Both the position numbers and the translations under genes were made by a program. From an uncultured Clostridia bacterium (GTDB lineage: Bacteria > Bacillota > Clostridia > Lachnospirales > CAG-274), in contig CALWLD010000003.1 in the NCBI GenBank assembly GCA_944381435.1, forward strand, positions 62,001-126,000: a stretch of 64,000 bases of DNA, given 5' to 3'. A model generated the notes under the pieces. The model was not told the DNA's origin and searched no databases. It saw only the letters and a list, made by a program, of their open reading frames with translations. The first letter of the stretch is position 1, and each line of letters opens with the position of its first letter. Shown here in pieces: positions 17,782-26,749 of the stretch.

Positions 17782-18189
17782 TTATTTTGTTAATATTTTT
17801 TCTATTTGTTTTAGAGTTTCATTAAGCTTTTCAGAGTGTATCATAACGGCACCTTCTTTTATATCTGTAAAAAATGCCCTATCTTCTTCAGTTAATTTAT
17901 CTAATACCTTTATATGCCTATCTTTTAAAACTCTAAGCCCCATTTTAGCTTCTACAAGCTCTGCCAATAAACATACTGCATTATAATTGAAGCTTTCATC
18001 TGTTAAATGATATTCTTTTCTATCTAACGTTCTAATGCTTATTCTATAAGTACCAGTAGCTTTTTCATTAGTGGTTTTTTGAACTGCCATAGGGTTGTTG
18101 GTAACCCCAAAATATTTTATTGCGTGAGGGAATATAGTCTTGTATACATTACCAGTAGCAACTTCGCGAACAACTTTACAAATTAACAT
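17782..18189 (-). CDS. hypothetical protein, 135 residues
   Basis: I do not recognise this family. The protein is soluble, without signal peptide or membrane segment. A beta-rich first half (TGTYRISIRTLDRKEYHL) is followed by a helical second half. The ATG at 18189 follows AGGAGAGG; an in-frame GTG two codons earlier is less likely. It has a good promoter of its own, divergent from the ImmA/IrrE peptidase gene, and ends against the terminator shared with nspC. Confidence 0.65.
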   Translation of the reverse strand: MLICKVVREVATGNVYKTIFPHAIKYFGVTNNPMAVQKTTNEKATGTYRISIRTLDRKEYHLTDESFNYNAVCLLAELVEAKMGLRVLKDRHIKVLDKLTEEDRAFFTDIKEGAVMIHSEKLNETLKQIEKILTK

Positions 18190-18220
18190 AAGCACCTCTC
18201 CTTTTCTATTCTATATATAT

Positions 18221-18249
18221 ATTATAATTTATTTTTTATAATTTTACAA
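18221..18249 (-). promoter_or_regulatory. sigma-A promoter of the hypothetical gene at 17782
   Basis: On the minus strand, TTGTAA (18244-18249) and TATAAT (18221-18226) with a 17-base spacer, about 30 bases before the start codon. Confidence 0.7.
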
Positions 18250-18278
18250 GTTTTTTATAATTTAATATTTAATACTAA

Positions 18279-18307
18279 TTGTATTATACTATTTTTTGTC
18301 ATATAAT
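18279..18307 (+). promoter_or_regulatory. sigma-A promoter of the ImmA/IrrE peptidase gene
   Basis: TTGTAT at 18279-18284 and TATAAT at 18302-18307 with a 17-base spacer, back to back with the minus-strand promoter at 18221-18249. Confidence 0.7.
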
Positions 18308-18345
18308 GTATGTAAAAAATATTTTTAATACATCTTGGAGGTTTT

Positions 18346-19002
18346 ATGGATACAAGGGAAATTGCATATTATTTTTTATTACAAAATAATATATATAATA
18401 TAGAAATAAACTTAAAAATATTAAAAGATATTTGCAAGAAAAATAATTGGAATCTAGGTTGCTATTCTAAAAATATAAAGTTTATAGAAATTAGCAATTT
18501 GTTAGATAAAATGCATTTACAAGCCTTTACATATTATTATAAAAATGAAATCTTTATATTTTATAATAATACTATAGAAAAAAAGGAAATGATATTTAGC
18601 ATACTTCACGAAATAGGTCATATTTTATTAAAACATAAAACTTGCGACTTAAATAATCTTTTTCAAGAAATGGAGGCTAACCTATTTGCCTGTGAGGTTT
18701 TAGCTCCTTCTTGTTTAATAAAACATTTAAAGCTAACTAAAATAGATTGTATATTAAATACTTTTAATTTACCACCTAAATATATCTTAGGATATATAAA
18801 TAGTTTTAAAAACTATAATCATTCTGATAGCTATTTATCAAAGTTAATAATAAAAAAATTTAATAATGTTAAAAATCATAAATTTTTTTTAAAAAAAATA
18901 AATATTTTTATATTCTCAACAAAAATTTTTTTATATATGTTTACTTTTATAAATAGAAAAAAAGGTATAGAGAAAAGATTCTATACCTTTTTTATATATT
19001 AA
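18346..19002 (+). CDS. ImmA/IrrE family metallo-endopeptidase
   Basis: A 218-residue protein with the zinc-protease motif HEIGH (His88, Glu89, His92) and a downstream EMEANLFACEVL helix supplying the third ligand. ImmA/IrrE proteins cleave repressors or anti-regulators under stress, often next to an XRE-type target. Here no helix-turn-helix gene is adjacent, so the target is unknown. TTGGAGG precedes the ATG. The C-terminal tail is lysine- and phenylalanine-rich and its last dozen or so codons are encoded by a terminator hairpin, so the protein may be slightly shorter in function than in frame. Confidence 0.85.
   Translation: MDTREIAYYFLLQNNIYNIEINLKILKDICKKNNWNLGCYSKNIKFIEISNLLDKMHLQAFTYYYKNEIFIFYNNTIEKKEMIFSILHEIGHILLKHKTCDLNNLFQEMEANLFACEVLAPSCLIKHLKLTKIDCILNTFNLPPKYILGYINSFKNYNHSDSYLSKLIIKKFNNVKNHKFFLKKINIFIFSTKIFLYMFTFINRKKGIEKRFYTFFIY
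18958..18993. terminator. terminator hairpin within the 3' end of the peptidase gene
   Basis: AAAAAAGGTATAG pairs with CTATACCTTTTTT around a short loop, with T-runs on both strands. It lies between this gene and the convergent glycosidase gene, and it is translated as the peptidase C-terminus. Confidence 0.88.
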
Positions 19003-19034
19003 TTTATTTACGACTTTTTTAATATAAAAACTAA

Positions 19035-21902
19035 TTATTTATTATATACATTGCATATTTCGTATTTTAAGTCATTTTCACTAGCTCTTATTTTTAAATA
19101 TTTATAATTATTTAAGTTATTAGGTTCGCTATTTGTTAAGCCATTTAATGTAATATATCTAACACCATCTTTAACCATAACATTTGTTTTGTCAGATACA
19201 GCAGATACAACTATTACGTTTTTACCTGTTTTAGCTACAAAATCTTTTAAAATTTTATGGAAAAGTTCATTTTCTCTAGTGCCTGTAAGTCCATTGTTTT
19301 TATCCCATATATTTTTATCCATATTTATTAAAATGTTATTTTTACTTTGGTTTTCTAAATAGCTTTGTAACCATCTCCATTGGTCTGGGCTTTCTGTACG
19401 CATAACTCCACTTTTAGTAGCCAGATTTATGATAGATAAATAGCTAGTGTTTGTAGTAGTGTATTTATTATTCCAAGAAACAGTGCTAACCCCTGTGTTT
19501 ATGCCTTCAAGGTTTGTAGAACCTGCAAAAACCATAGCTCTTGCATTAGGCTTCATAGCGTTTATGCTATCTTGTAATACTGTTTTAGAGTTAGAATGTG
19601 GCTTTGTAGCAGTTTGTCCAAAAACATTTATATCCTCTTCTGCCCCTGTAGGTGCAGTTTGGCTTATTTCTTGGTTAAGAGGGTCTTTATAAGCATTTGT
19701 TAAAACACCGCCGTCTGTACGTTTGCTCATAGCATTTACACCATCAATATATATAGTGCCACTTTCTTTAGCAGTGGTATTTAATGTAGCAACATATAGC
19801 TTATCTATTCTTATAGGATAAGCAACACCTGCTGGTATATTAACGCTAGCAGTAACCCAATCTTTAGATGTCATACTATCTAAAACAGGTAAAACATATT
19901 CTTTGTTATTTTTATCTTTAAGAACCATTTTTACCATATTACCGCTACCATCACCTTTTATCTGCATTTGTATAGCATTTGGTGTACCTGCTATATTTAT
20001 AGGCTGTCTTTCAAAGCAAACATAGCTAGCTTGAGGAGTTGGTACATTTTCTTTAAAGTTATAGCTTAATAAAAGGCTGTTCTTACCATCATAAGCTACA
20101 GAATTTGTAATGCCTGCACCACCAGATACCGTTTTATCTGCTGGGAAATACATCATAAATAAGTTTCTTGTTTCTTCAAAAGATGTAACAGGAGCTGGAC
20201 TGCTACCTATAGCAATAGTTATAGATGCACTAATGTTATTATAAGTAGCTGTTAATGTAGCAACACCTTCTGCTTTAGCATAGAAGTTACCATTTTGTAT
20301 ATAACCTAAATTAGCATCATTAACGCTCCAGCTTACCTGAGAGCTATCAACACCTTTAGAGAAACCATCTATATTAACAGCCTCTAAAGAAAGTGCAGAG
20401 CTTTCTCCTATATATAAAGATGTTTTGCTAGCCTTAGGAATAATAGCAGATAAAGGTTCTTCTGCCTTAAAGGTAACTTGTCCTGTTGCTCCGTTAGGAT
20501 AGCTTGCATTTATTGTAAATTCTCCTGAATTATTGCATAAAAAGTAGCTACCATTTATAGTTCCGTCTGTTTCGTTAGAAAAAGTATATACAACTTGGTT
20601 TGGGTCTATGTCAACAGGATTTTTAAAAGCATCTACACCTGTTACTTTTAATGTATAAGTTTGTCCTGCAAGGATAGCTTCTTCATCTTTTTTATCAATG
20701 GTAACTAATAAAGAGGCAACATCACCTGTAGGGTTAGTAGATTTAACACCTATTGCATTAGGTACCAACCTAGGAGAGCTATCTGAAACATCATTTACTA
20801 TTTTAACATCTCTTTCTCCTTCTTCTCTTAATGCAACTGTTGTAGAGCCACCACCATCTAAATGTATAGCATCATAAGCACCATATTCTAAAAGTATATT
20901 AGCCATTTCATCTTGAGTAGCACCTATGCTCTCTCCTCGTCCATCAACTGCAACCAATATAAGCTTATTTTTTTCTTTATTTACACCAACAGCACTTCGA
21001 GGATTTCTAGATTGAGGTGATATAGCAAGCCCTGTAGATATGGCTCTACCATCTCTTAAAATTTCACCACCTGCTGATATACCTGTTGTAACTTCTGATA
21101 TATTTTTGTCTTCTCTAAATACAAATTGATAACTTTCTGTAAATGTTAAGCTATCACCTACGTTAAATAAAGCTAACTTTTCTGATGCAGTTGTCTTATC
21201 CATAACTATTATATAGCCATTTTCTGGTATTTCTACAACTTCTCCTGCACCTGCTTTTTTAACAATCTTTTTATCTTGAACAACTATTTTAAATAAATCA
21301 TTTCTTCTTTTATCTAAATCTGCTGTGCTAGTTATAGCAGTTCTATCAAAATAAATAGGTTTTTTAAAATCTGTTATTTTATTTTTAGCTTGCAATTCTA
21401 AAGAAACCTTATCGTTATATAGCCTTAAATTAGATTTTATATAATCTATAAATGCATTACCATATTTATCTAAAAATACACCAGCATATTTATTAACAGA
21501 TGCATTATAATAATTTTGTGCTTCTTTTACGTTATTATCTACTATTATTTGCCCCATACTAGAACCAGGATTTCCAGAGCCAAAAAAATCTGCATTTATA
21601 CCTGCTACAGCATTATTTTCCTTTGTAAGAGTTTCAACATTTTTTTTAAGCCCGTGCTCTGTGTTAGAATCTAATATTTCTATATCTATGTTAGGGTTTG
21701 TTAAATCTGCTATTAAAACGTGTACATCTTTCCAACCTGATTTATATAAACGCTCACTTTTTTCATAAGTAAGACCATCTGTTATAGTTTGAACTTCTTT
21801 ATCTATATATAACAAATTAGAATCTGCAAAAACATCTTTAGGCATAAATGTAGATAAGCTTAAAGATATGGCTAAAGCTAACGTTAAAATTTTTCTTTTC
21901 AT
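19035..21902 (-). CDS. secreted phosphodiester glycosidase (NAGPA domain) with Ig-like and degenerate phosphoesterase-like regions
   Basis: A 955-residue secreted protein. The signal peptide ends near residue 26. Residues about 70-390 form a phosphodiester glycosidase (NAGPA, formerly DUF2233) domain with GINADFFG and HLDGGGSTTV. Two beta-rich Ig-like (BIG2-type) stretches and a carbohydrate-binding-like jelly-roll region follow. The final 200 residues resemble a calcineurin-like phosphoesterase fold but lack the usual metal motifs. NAGPA proteins act on cell-surface glycans. AGGAGGG precedes the ATG. It starts 21 bases after the LCP gene, which attaches glycopolymers, so both probably serve the envelope. 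Confidence 0.85.
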   Translation of the reverse strand: MKRKILTLALAISLSLSTFMPKDVFADSNLLYIDKEVQTITDGLTYEKSERLYKSGWKDVHVLIADLTNPNIDIEILDSNTEHGLKKNVETLTKENNAVAGINADFFGSGNPGSSMGQIIVDNNVKEAQNYYNASVNKYAGVFLDKYGNAFIDYIKSNLRLYNDKVSLELQAKNKITDFKKPIYFDRTAITSTADLDKRRNDLFKIVVQDKKIVKKAGAGEVVEIPENGYIIVMDKTTASEKLALFNVGDSLTFTESYQFVFREDKNISEVTTGISAGGEILRDGRAISTGLAISPQSRNPRSAVGVNKEKNKLILVAVDGRGESIGATQDEMANILLEYGAYDAIHLDGGGSTTVALREEGERDVKIVNDVSDSSPRLVPNAIGVKSTNPTGDVASLLVTIDKKDEEAILAGQTYTLKVTGVDAFKNPVDIDPNQVVYTFSNETDGTINGSYFLCNNSGEFTINASYPNGATGQVTFKAEEPLSAIIPKASKTSLYIGESSALSLEAVNIDGFSKGVDSSQVSWSVNDANLGYIQNGNFYAKAEGVATLTATYNNISASITIAIGSSPAPVTSFEETRNLFMMYFPADKTVSGGAGITNSVAYDGKNSLLLSYNFKENVPTPQASYVCFERQPINIAGTPNAIQMQIKGDGSGNMVKMVLKDKNNKEYVLPVLDSMTSKDWVTASVNIPAGVAYPIRIDKLYVATLNTTAKESGTIYIDGVNAMSKRTDGGVLTNAYKDPLNQEISQTAPTGAEEDINVFGQTATKPHSNSKTVLQDSINAMKPNARAMVFAGSTNLEGINTGVSTVSWNNKYTTTNTSYLSIINLATKSGVMRTESPDQWRWLQSYLENQSKNNILINMDKNIWDKNNGLTGTRENELFHKILKDFVAKTGKNVIVVSAVSDKTNVMVKDGVRYITLNGLTNSEPNNLNNYKYLKIRASENDLKYEICNVYNK

Positions 21903-21923
21903 AAGTCCCTCCTGTTATTCTTA

Positions 21924-22985
21924 TTAATTAGTAGTTTCTGTTTGGCTTGTTTCTGTAACAATTTCTTTATCTGGGTCTGTGTTCCCATAGAAAAATCTGT
22001 CAATAATCTCATTTGTAGCCTCGCTATCCATTACATAGTAAGATAAACCATCTATCGTTTGAGATGTTCCTGGAAGTGTTGCTGTGTTCATTTTGTTAGT
22101 ATCTATGTTAGGAATAACTGTTAAATATTTAGGTACGTCTGCCACGTCAAAATCTGTCTCTACATATTTTATAAGGTTTAAAATAATATCTCCTAAGTTG
22201 CTCATTAAAGTTTCCTTATCTAAAATTTGAGTTATAAATTCTTTTATAAATTGTTGTTGCACTTCAACACGCTTTAAATCTTGTGCTGCATATCCTTTTC
22301 TAAAACGAACTAAGCCTTCTGCTTGCTTACCATCTAAAAGTTGTCTTCCTTCTTTAAGGTTTATATATAAATCTTGGGTTGGGTCACTGTATCTAAGACC
22401 ACCTTCTGGAACATCAAAATATATTCCTCCAACGGCATCTACAATAGATACAAAGGCATCTAAGTCAACTTTTACGTAATAATCTATTTTTATACCTAAC
22501 ATAGATTCTACACTAGACTGTAAAAAAGACATTCCGCTTTTTTTTGTATAAGCATAAACAGAGTTCATTTTCATATAGCTAGGTGCACCTCTATTTATAT
22601 CTCTAAGAGCAGTTAAATCATCTCCTTTGAAAGATATGTATGTATCTCTAGGTATAGATAATAAATTTATCTCCCCTGTTGTGCTAATATAGCTAGCAAC
22701 CATTATAACATCTGTTAGGCTTTCTTGCTCATCTACACCTGTTATTAAAATATTTGTTCTTATAGGAGGGGTAAATATCCCATTAGATGTTTGCTCTACC
22801 TGCTGTTTTATTTCTTTTTCTGTAATTAAGGTAGAATCTCTTTGTTTAGAAGGGTCATAAGCTTGGTCTGCACTTAAAAATTTATATCCAAAAAAGATAA
22901 ATAGTAAACCTATTAAAAATATACTGACCATAGTTGTAGATATTTTAAAAAACTTCTTTTTATACTTATTTTCTAAATTTTTCAT
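21924..22985 (-). CDS. LytR-CpsA-Psr (LCP) family cell-envelope glycopolymer ligase
   Basis: A 353-residue membrane-anchored protein with one N-terminal transmembrane segment at about 15-35 and an extracellular LCP domain. Diagnostic segments are ITGVDEQESLTDVIMVASY, LSIPRDTYI and VRFRKGYAAQDLKRVEVQQQ. LCP enzymes transfer teichoic acids or capsular polymers from undecaprenyl carriers to peptidoglycan. GGGAG precedes the ATG. It is followed closely by the phosphodiester glycosidase gene. The acceptor and polymer are not evident from the sequence. Confidence 0.93.
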   Translation of the reverse strand: MKNLENKYKKKFFKISTTMVSIFLIGLLFIFFGYKFLSADQAYDPSKQRDSTLITEKEIKQQVEQTSNGIFTPPIRTNILITGVDEQESLTDVIMVASYISTTGEINLLSIPRDTYISFKGDDLTALRDINRGAPSYMKMNSVYAYTKKSGMSFLQSSVESMLGIKIDYYVKVDLDAFVSIVDAVGGIYFDVPEGGLRYSDPTQDLYINLKEGRQLLDGKQAEGLVRFRKGYAAQDLKRVEVQQQFIKEFITQILDKETLMSNLGDIILNLIKYVETDFDVADVPKYLTVIPNIDTNKMNTATLPGTSQTIDGLSYYVMDSEATNEIIDRFFYGNTDPDKEIVTETSQTETTN

Positions 22986-23080
22986 ACTTAAACTCCCAAA
23001 ATATTAATCGTATTAAAGTATATCAAAATATAGCCTTATTTTCAAGGTTAAAACATATTTTTTTACAATTTATTAATATT

Positions 23081-23097
23081 TGTAACCATATTGTAAT
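23081..23097 (+). promoter_or_regulatory. WalR-box-like direct repeat
   Basis: TGTAAC and TGTAAT separated by five bases match the WalR consensus TGTWAH-N5-TGTWAH. The site lies about 96 bases upstream of the LCP gene but in the opposite orientation, so its function is uncertain. Confidence 0.35.
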
Positions 23098-23132
23098 ATG
23101 TCTATATTTATATATATTAATAAATTATGGAA

Positions 23133-23265
23133 AAATCAATTTTTTGAATACTTTGTATTCAAAAACAGGCACTCCTAAAATTTATTTAACTAAAATTTAA
23201 TACAAAAAGCCGTATATAAATTTTAATTAAATAAATTAAGTCGTACCTTAATTGTAATTAATAAA
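23133..23265 (+). repeat. dispersed intergenic repeat, copy A
   Basis: This 133-base segment matches, in inverted orientation, the segment at 31037-31153. The first 22 bases of the core (23134-23155) are identical to the reverse complement of 31130-31151, and a 51-base block (23215-23265) differs at only three positions. The copies differ by a small insertion in the middle. Copy A contains an 11-bp perfect hairpin (TTTTTGAATAC and its complement). No ORF or terminal inverted repeat is seen. Confidence 0.85.
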
Positions 23266-23291
23266 AAGGGCATAGACTTTATCTACACCCT
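23265..23291 (-). terminator. terminator downstream of phoU
   Basis: Read on the minus strand, AAGGGTGTAGA pairs with TCTATGCCCTT with two mismatches and is followed by TTTTTATT. It is 107 bases beyond the phoU stop and directly abuts the dispersed repeat. Confidence 0.65.
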
Positions 23292-23397
23292 TAAAACTTT
23301 CAAAACTTATAAATTATAAAAATCTTAAATTAATAGTTTTATTTAATATATAGTAAATATTATAACAAAACAAATTTAATTAAATATCTTATATATA

Positions 23398-24060
23398 TTA
23401 TAATATCCTACTATTTTTATATTCCCCTGTTTCATTAAATTCTACCCATTCACAAATATTCTCTGCGTGGTCTCCTATTCTTTCAAAATATTTAGCAATC
23501 ATAAGGAAATCTATGCACATATCTGATAAATCGTTAGATTTTTTTATCATTTCTATAACTTCAGATTTAACTTTTGTAAATAAGTTATCAACTTCATCAT
23601 CTATCTCTATTATTTTTTTAGTAAGCTCTGTATCGCCTTTAACAAAAGCTTCAATGGCACCTTTAACCATTTTTTTTGCAAGTAAAGCCATTTCTGGAAT
23701 ATGCTCTACTATTTCAAAAACGTGGTCACCGTCCATTTTTAAAATAATACTAGCTATGTCTGATGCGTGGTCTCCTATTCTTTCCATATCTGTAACCATT
23801 TTTAAAGCAGTAGAAACTATCCTTAAGTCTTTAGCAACTGGTTGTTGACGTAATATTAAAGATAAGCAATGGCTTTCTATTGATTTTTCTGCATCATCTA
23901 TCTCTCTATCTTTTTTTATAATCTCTTTAGCCAAGCTATGGTCTTGTTTTTTAAAAGCTATAATTACATTTTCTATAGCTTCTTCTATTAAAGTTCCCAT
24001 TCTTATAAGCTCTACATTTAGTTTTTCTATTTCATTTTGAAATCCAAGTCTACCAGGCAT
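23398..24060 (-). CDS. phoU: phosphate transport system regulator PhoU
   Basis: A 220-residue all-helical protein with two PhoU repeats, each with the acidic metal-binding segment around RIGDHA (ERIGDHASDIA and ERIGDHAENI). PhoU links Pst transporter status to the phosphate-sensing kinase. AGGAGGG precedes the ATG. It is the last gene of the pstSCAB-phoU operon, 33 bases after pstB. Confidence 0.96.
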   Translation of the reverse strand: MPGRLGFQNEIEKLNVELIRMGTLIEEAIENVIIAFKKQDHSLAKEIIKKDREIDDAEKSIESHCLSLILRQQPVAKDLRIVSTALKMVTDMERIGDHASDIASIILKMDGDHVFEIVEHIPEMALLAKKMVKGAIEAFVKGDTELTKKIIEIDDEVDNLFTKVKSEVIEMIKKSNDLSDMCIDFLMIAKYFERIGDHAENICEWVEFNETGEYKNSRIL

Positions 24061-24093
24061 ATTATCCCTCCTAATTTAAAATCACAATTAATA

Positions 24094-24855
24094 TTATCCA
24101 AATCTTCCTGTAATATAATCTTCTGTTCTTTTATCTTTCGGTCTTGAAAATATATCATCTGTTGTTCCCATCTCTACCATTTCACCTACTAAGAAAAATG
24201 AAGTATAATCTGATATCCTAGCTGCTTGTTGCATATTATGGGTAACTATAACAACTGTATATTCTTTTTTCAGCTCTGCCATAAGCTCTTCTATTTTTAT
24301 AGTAGATATTGGGTCTAGGGCTGATGTTGGTTCGTCCATTAATAAAACTTCTGGCTTAACAGCTAAAGCTCTAGCTATACAAAGCCTTTGTTGTTGCCCA
24401 CCAGATAAACCTAAAGCAGATTTTTTTAATCTATCTTTAACCTCATCAAAAATAGCTGCTCCTTTTAAGCTTGTTTCCACTATTTCATCTAAAACTGCTT
24501 TAGATTTTATACCGTGTATTCTAGGCCCATAAGCAATGTTATCATATATGCTCATAGGAAATGGGTTTGGTTGTTGAAAAACCATACCAACTTTTTTTCT
24601 AAGAAGGGTAGTATCAACTTTAGGAGAATATATATCTTCTCCATCTAATAATATTTTACCATCTATTTTAACGTTTTCTACAAGGTCGTTCATTCTGTTA
24701 AGTGTTTTTAAAAAAGTAGATTTCCCGCAGCCAGAAGGGCCTATAAAAGCAGTTATCTTACCATTTACTATGTTCATATTTATATCTTTAAGTGCGTGAT
24801 GTGCACCATAATATAAATTTAAGTTTTCAACAGAAATTTTAGTATTATTTTCCAT
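24094..24855 (-). CDS. pstB: phosphate ABC transporter ATP-binding protein PstB
   Basis: A 253-residue ABC ATPase. Walker [10 protein letters not shown] is at residues 39-47, the signature LSGGQQQR near residue 150 and Walker [12 protein letters not shown] after it. The KTLNRMNDL segment is specific to PstB. GAGG precedes the ATG. It lies between pstA and phoU. Confidence 0.97.
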   Translation of the reverse strand: MENNTKISVENLNLYYGAHHALKDINMNIVNGKITAFIGPSGCGKSTFLKTLNRMNDLVENVKIDGKILLDGEDIYSPKVDTTLLRKKVGMVFQQPNPFPMSIYDNIAYGPRIHGIKSKAVLDEIVETSLKGAAIFDEVKDRLKKSALGLSGGQQQRLCIARALAVKPEVLLMDEPTSALDPISTIKIEELMAELKKEYTVVIVTHNMQQAARISDYTSFFLVGEMVEMGTTDDIFSRPKDKRTEDYITGRFG

Positions 24856-24875
24856 TTTTATTCCTCTTTCATCAA

Positions 24876-25727
24876 TTATTTTTTGCCACCTTTTAATATA
24901 AGCTTTGTAATGATATTAAGTAAAAATACCAAGCATAATAATACAAAACCTATACCAAACGCATTATCATATTCTGCTTTAGACATACTAAGATACATTT
25001 GTATTGTAAGCGTTCCACCAGAACTAAAAATATGTGTAAAAAGGGTTCTAGGCAATAGATAAACACTACCTGCTGTAAATAACAATGCTGCTGATTCACC
25101 TATTATTCTACCTATTGCAAGGATAGTCCCTGTTACTATACCAGGAGCTGCACTAGGTAATATAATAGTTCTTATCATATACCATTTTGTAGTACCAATA
25201 CCTATTGCACCATCTCTATATCCTTTAGGCACTGTTCTTAAAGATTCTGTAGTTGTTCTTATTATAACAGGTAAAATCATTATGGTAAGGGTTAAGCTTC
25301 CGCATAAGATTGAAAATTTCAGGTTTAAAGTTATGCCAAAAAATACCATACCAAAAAGACCATATATTATAGAAGGTATACCTGCTAATGTTTCTGTTGT
25401 AAACTCTATAACACGTACAAACTTCTTATTTTTAGCATATTCATTTAAATATATAGCAGAGCCTATCCCAATCGGTAAAGCTATTAATAACGTAATAACT
25501 ATAATATATAATGTATTAATTATATTACCTAATATACCAAAAGTTTCGTTAATAGTAGAAGGGACTGTAGATATAAATTGCCAATTAACCTTAGATATAC
25601 CTCTATATGTTACATATCCTATTATCCATAATAATATAGTTACTGTTACTATCATAGATAAATATATTAGCCCAAGTAAAATATTATCTAAAGGTCTAGT
25701 TTTTTTATTATATATACTATTTTCCAT
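24876..25727 (-). CDS. pstA: phosphate ABC transporter permease PstA
   Basis: A 283-residue membrane protein with about six transmembrane segments and the ABC permease coupling loop [19 protein letters not shown]. Its ATG overlaps the pstC stop by one base (TAATG), which indicates translational coupling. AAGGGGG lies upstream. Confidence 0.95.
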   Translation of the reverse strand: MENSIYNKKTRPLDNILLGLIYLSMIVTVTILLWIIGYVTYRGISKVNWQFISTVPSTINETFGILGNIINTLYIIVITLLIALPIGIGSAIYLNEYAKNKKFVRVIEFTTETLAGIPSIIYGLFGMVFFGITLNLKFSILCGSLTLTIMILPVIIRTTTESLRTVPKGYRDGAIGIGTTKWYMIRTIILPSAAPGIVTGTILAIGRIIGESAALLFTAGSVYLLPRTLFTHIFSSGGTLTIQMYLSMSKAEYDNAFGIGFVLLCLVFLLNIITKLILKGGKK

Positions 25728-26656
25728 TATTTATCCCCCTTCTTTAATATTCTATTTATAATTATGTTTATTACCATTATAAATACAAATAATACAAGGC
25801 CTATTGTAAATAATGCTTGTCTATGTAAACCGGAAGAATATGACATTTCTGATACTATACCAGTTGTTAAAAACCTTACAGAATTAAATGGTAAAGGCAG
25901 GTTAACAGTATTACCAGAAACTAACACTATTGCCATAGCTTCACCTATAGCTCTACCAATACCTAATACTATCGCTGTTATTATACCTGACTTGGCAACT
26001 GGTATACACACTTTAAATATAGTTTGTACATATGTAGCACCTAGTGCCAAAGAGGCTTGCTTTAAGCTAACAGGCACTGCCCTTAAAGCTGTTTCGCTAA
26101 CATTTATAACAGTTGGTAAAATCATTATAGCTAAAACTAATATTGCTGCTAAAAGGTTAGCTCCACCTGTAAATTGATGATTAGGGTCATTTTTAAACAA
26201 GTATAGCTCTATTTTATATATTATAGGGTTTATTATTAAAAGACCAAATAAACCATATATTATAGAAGGTATACCTGCTAAAAGCTCTATACAAGGCTTT
26301 ATAATTTTATATGATTTTTTTCCTGCTATGTCAGATAAAAACACCGCCGTAAGAACACCTATAGGAACACCTATAAGTATTGATAAAAATGTACCTACTA
26401 TAGATGTTAAAATAATATATGCTATACCAAAAGATGGTGTTTCTGCTGTTGGTTTCCAAACTGTATTAAATAGCATATCTTTTATACCTATTTTAAATAT
26501 AGCAGGTGTACCAGCTATAATCATATAAATAGTTATAGCAAAAACTGCTATAATAGCCGCTAAAGAACATACCAAAAAAATTATATGCATACTTTTTTCT
26601 AAAATGGCATTATTTTTATTCTTAGAAAAAATACTTTTATTTTCATTTGTATCCAT
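25727..26656 (-). CDS. pstC: phosphate ABC transporter permease PstC
   Basis: A 309-residue membrane protein with about six transmembrane segments. The periplasmic-side FNTVWKPTAETPSFG and the coupling segment YVQTIFKVCIPVAKSGI are typical of PstC. It pairs with PstA to form the high-affinity phosphate channel and follows pstS by 93 bases. Confidence 0.95.
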   Translation of the reverse strand: MDTNENKSIFSKNKNNAILEKSMHIIFLVCSLAAIIAVFAITIYMIIAGTPAIFKIGIKDMLFNTVWKPTAETPSFGIAYIILTSIVGTFLSILIGVPIGVLTAVFLSDIAGKKSYKIIKPCIELLAGIPSIIYGLFGLLIINPIIYKIELYLFKNDPNHQFTGGANLLAAILVLAIMILPTVINVSETALRAVPVSLKQASLALGATYVQTIFKVCIPVAKSGIITAIVLGIGRAIGEAMAIVLVSGNTVNLPLPFNSVRFLTTGIVSEMSYSSGLHRQALFTIGLVLFVFIMVINIIINRILKKGDK

Positions 26657-26749
26657 ATTAAATTGCCTTTCTATTAAATAAAATTATTTAAAGAAGAATA
26701 TAATAAAAATTTATTATATTCTTCTTTATAAACCTAATTTTTTATTAAA

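Larger units (their letters stand above)
22986..23397. other. 412-base intergenic region between the LCP gene and phoU
   Basis: No gene. It contains a WalR-like direct repeat (23081-23097), copy A of a dispersed intergenic repeat (23133-23265) and an imperfect terminator for the pst-phoU operon (23265-23291). Confidence 0.7.
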
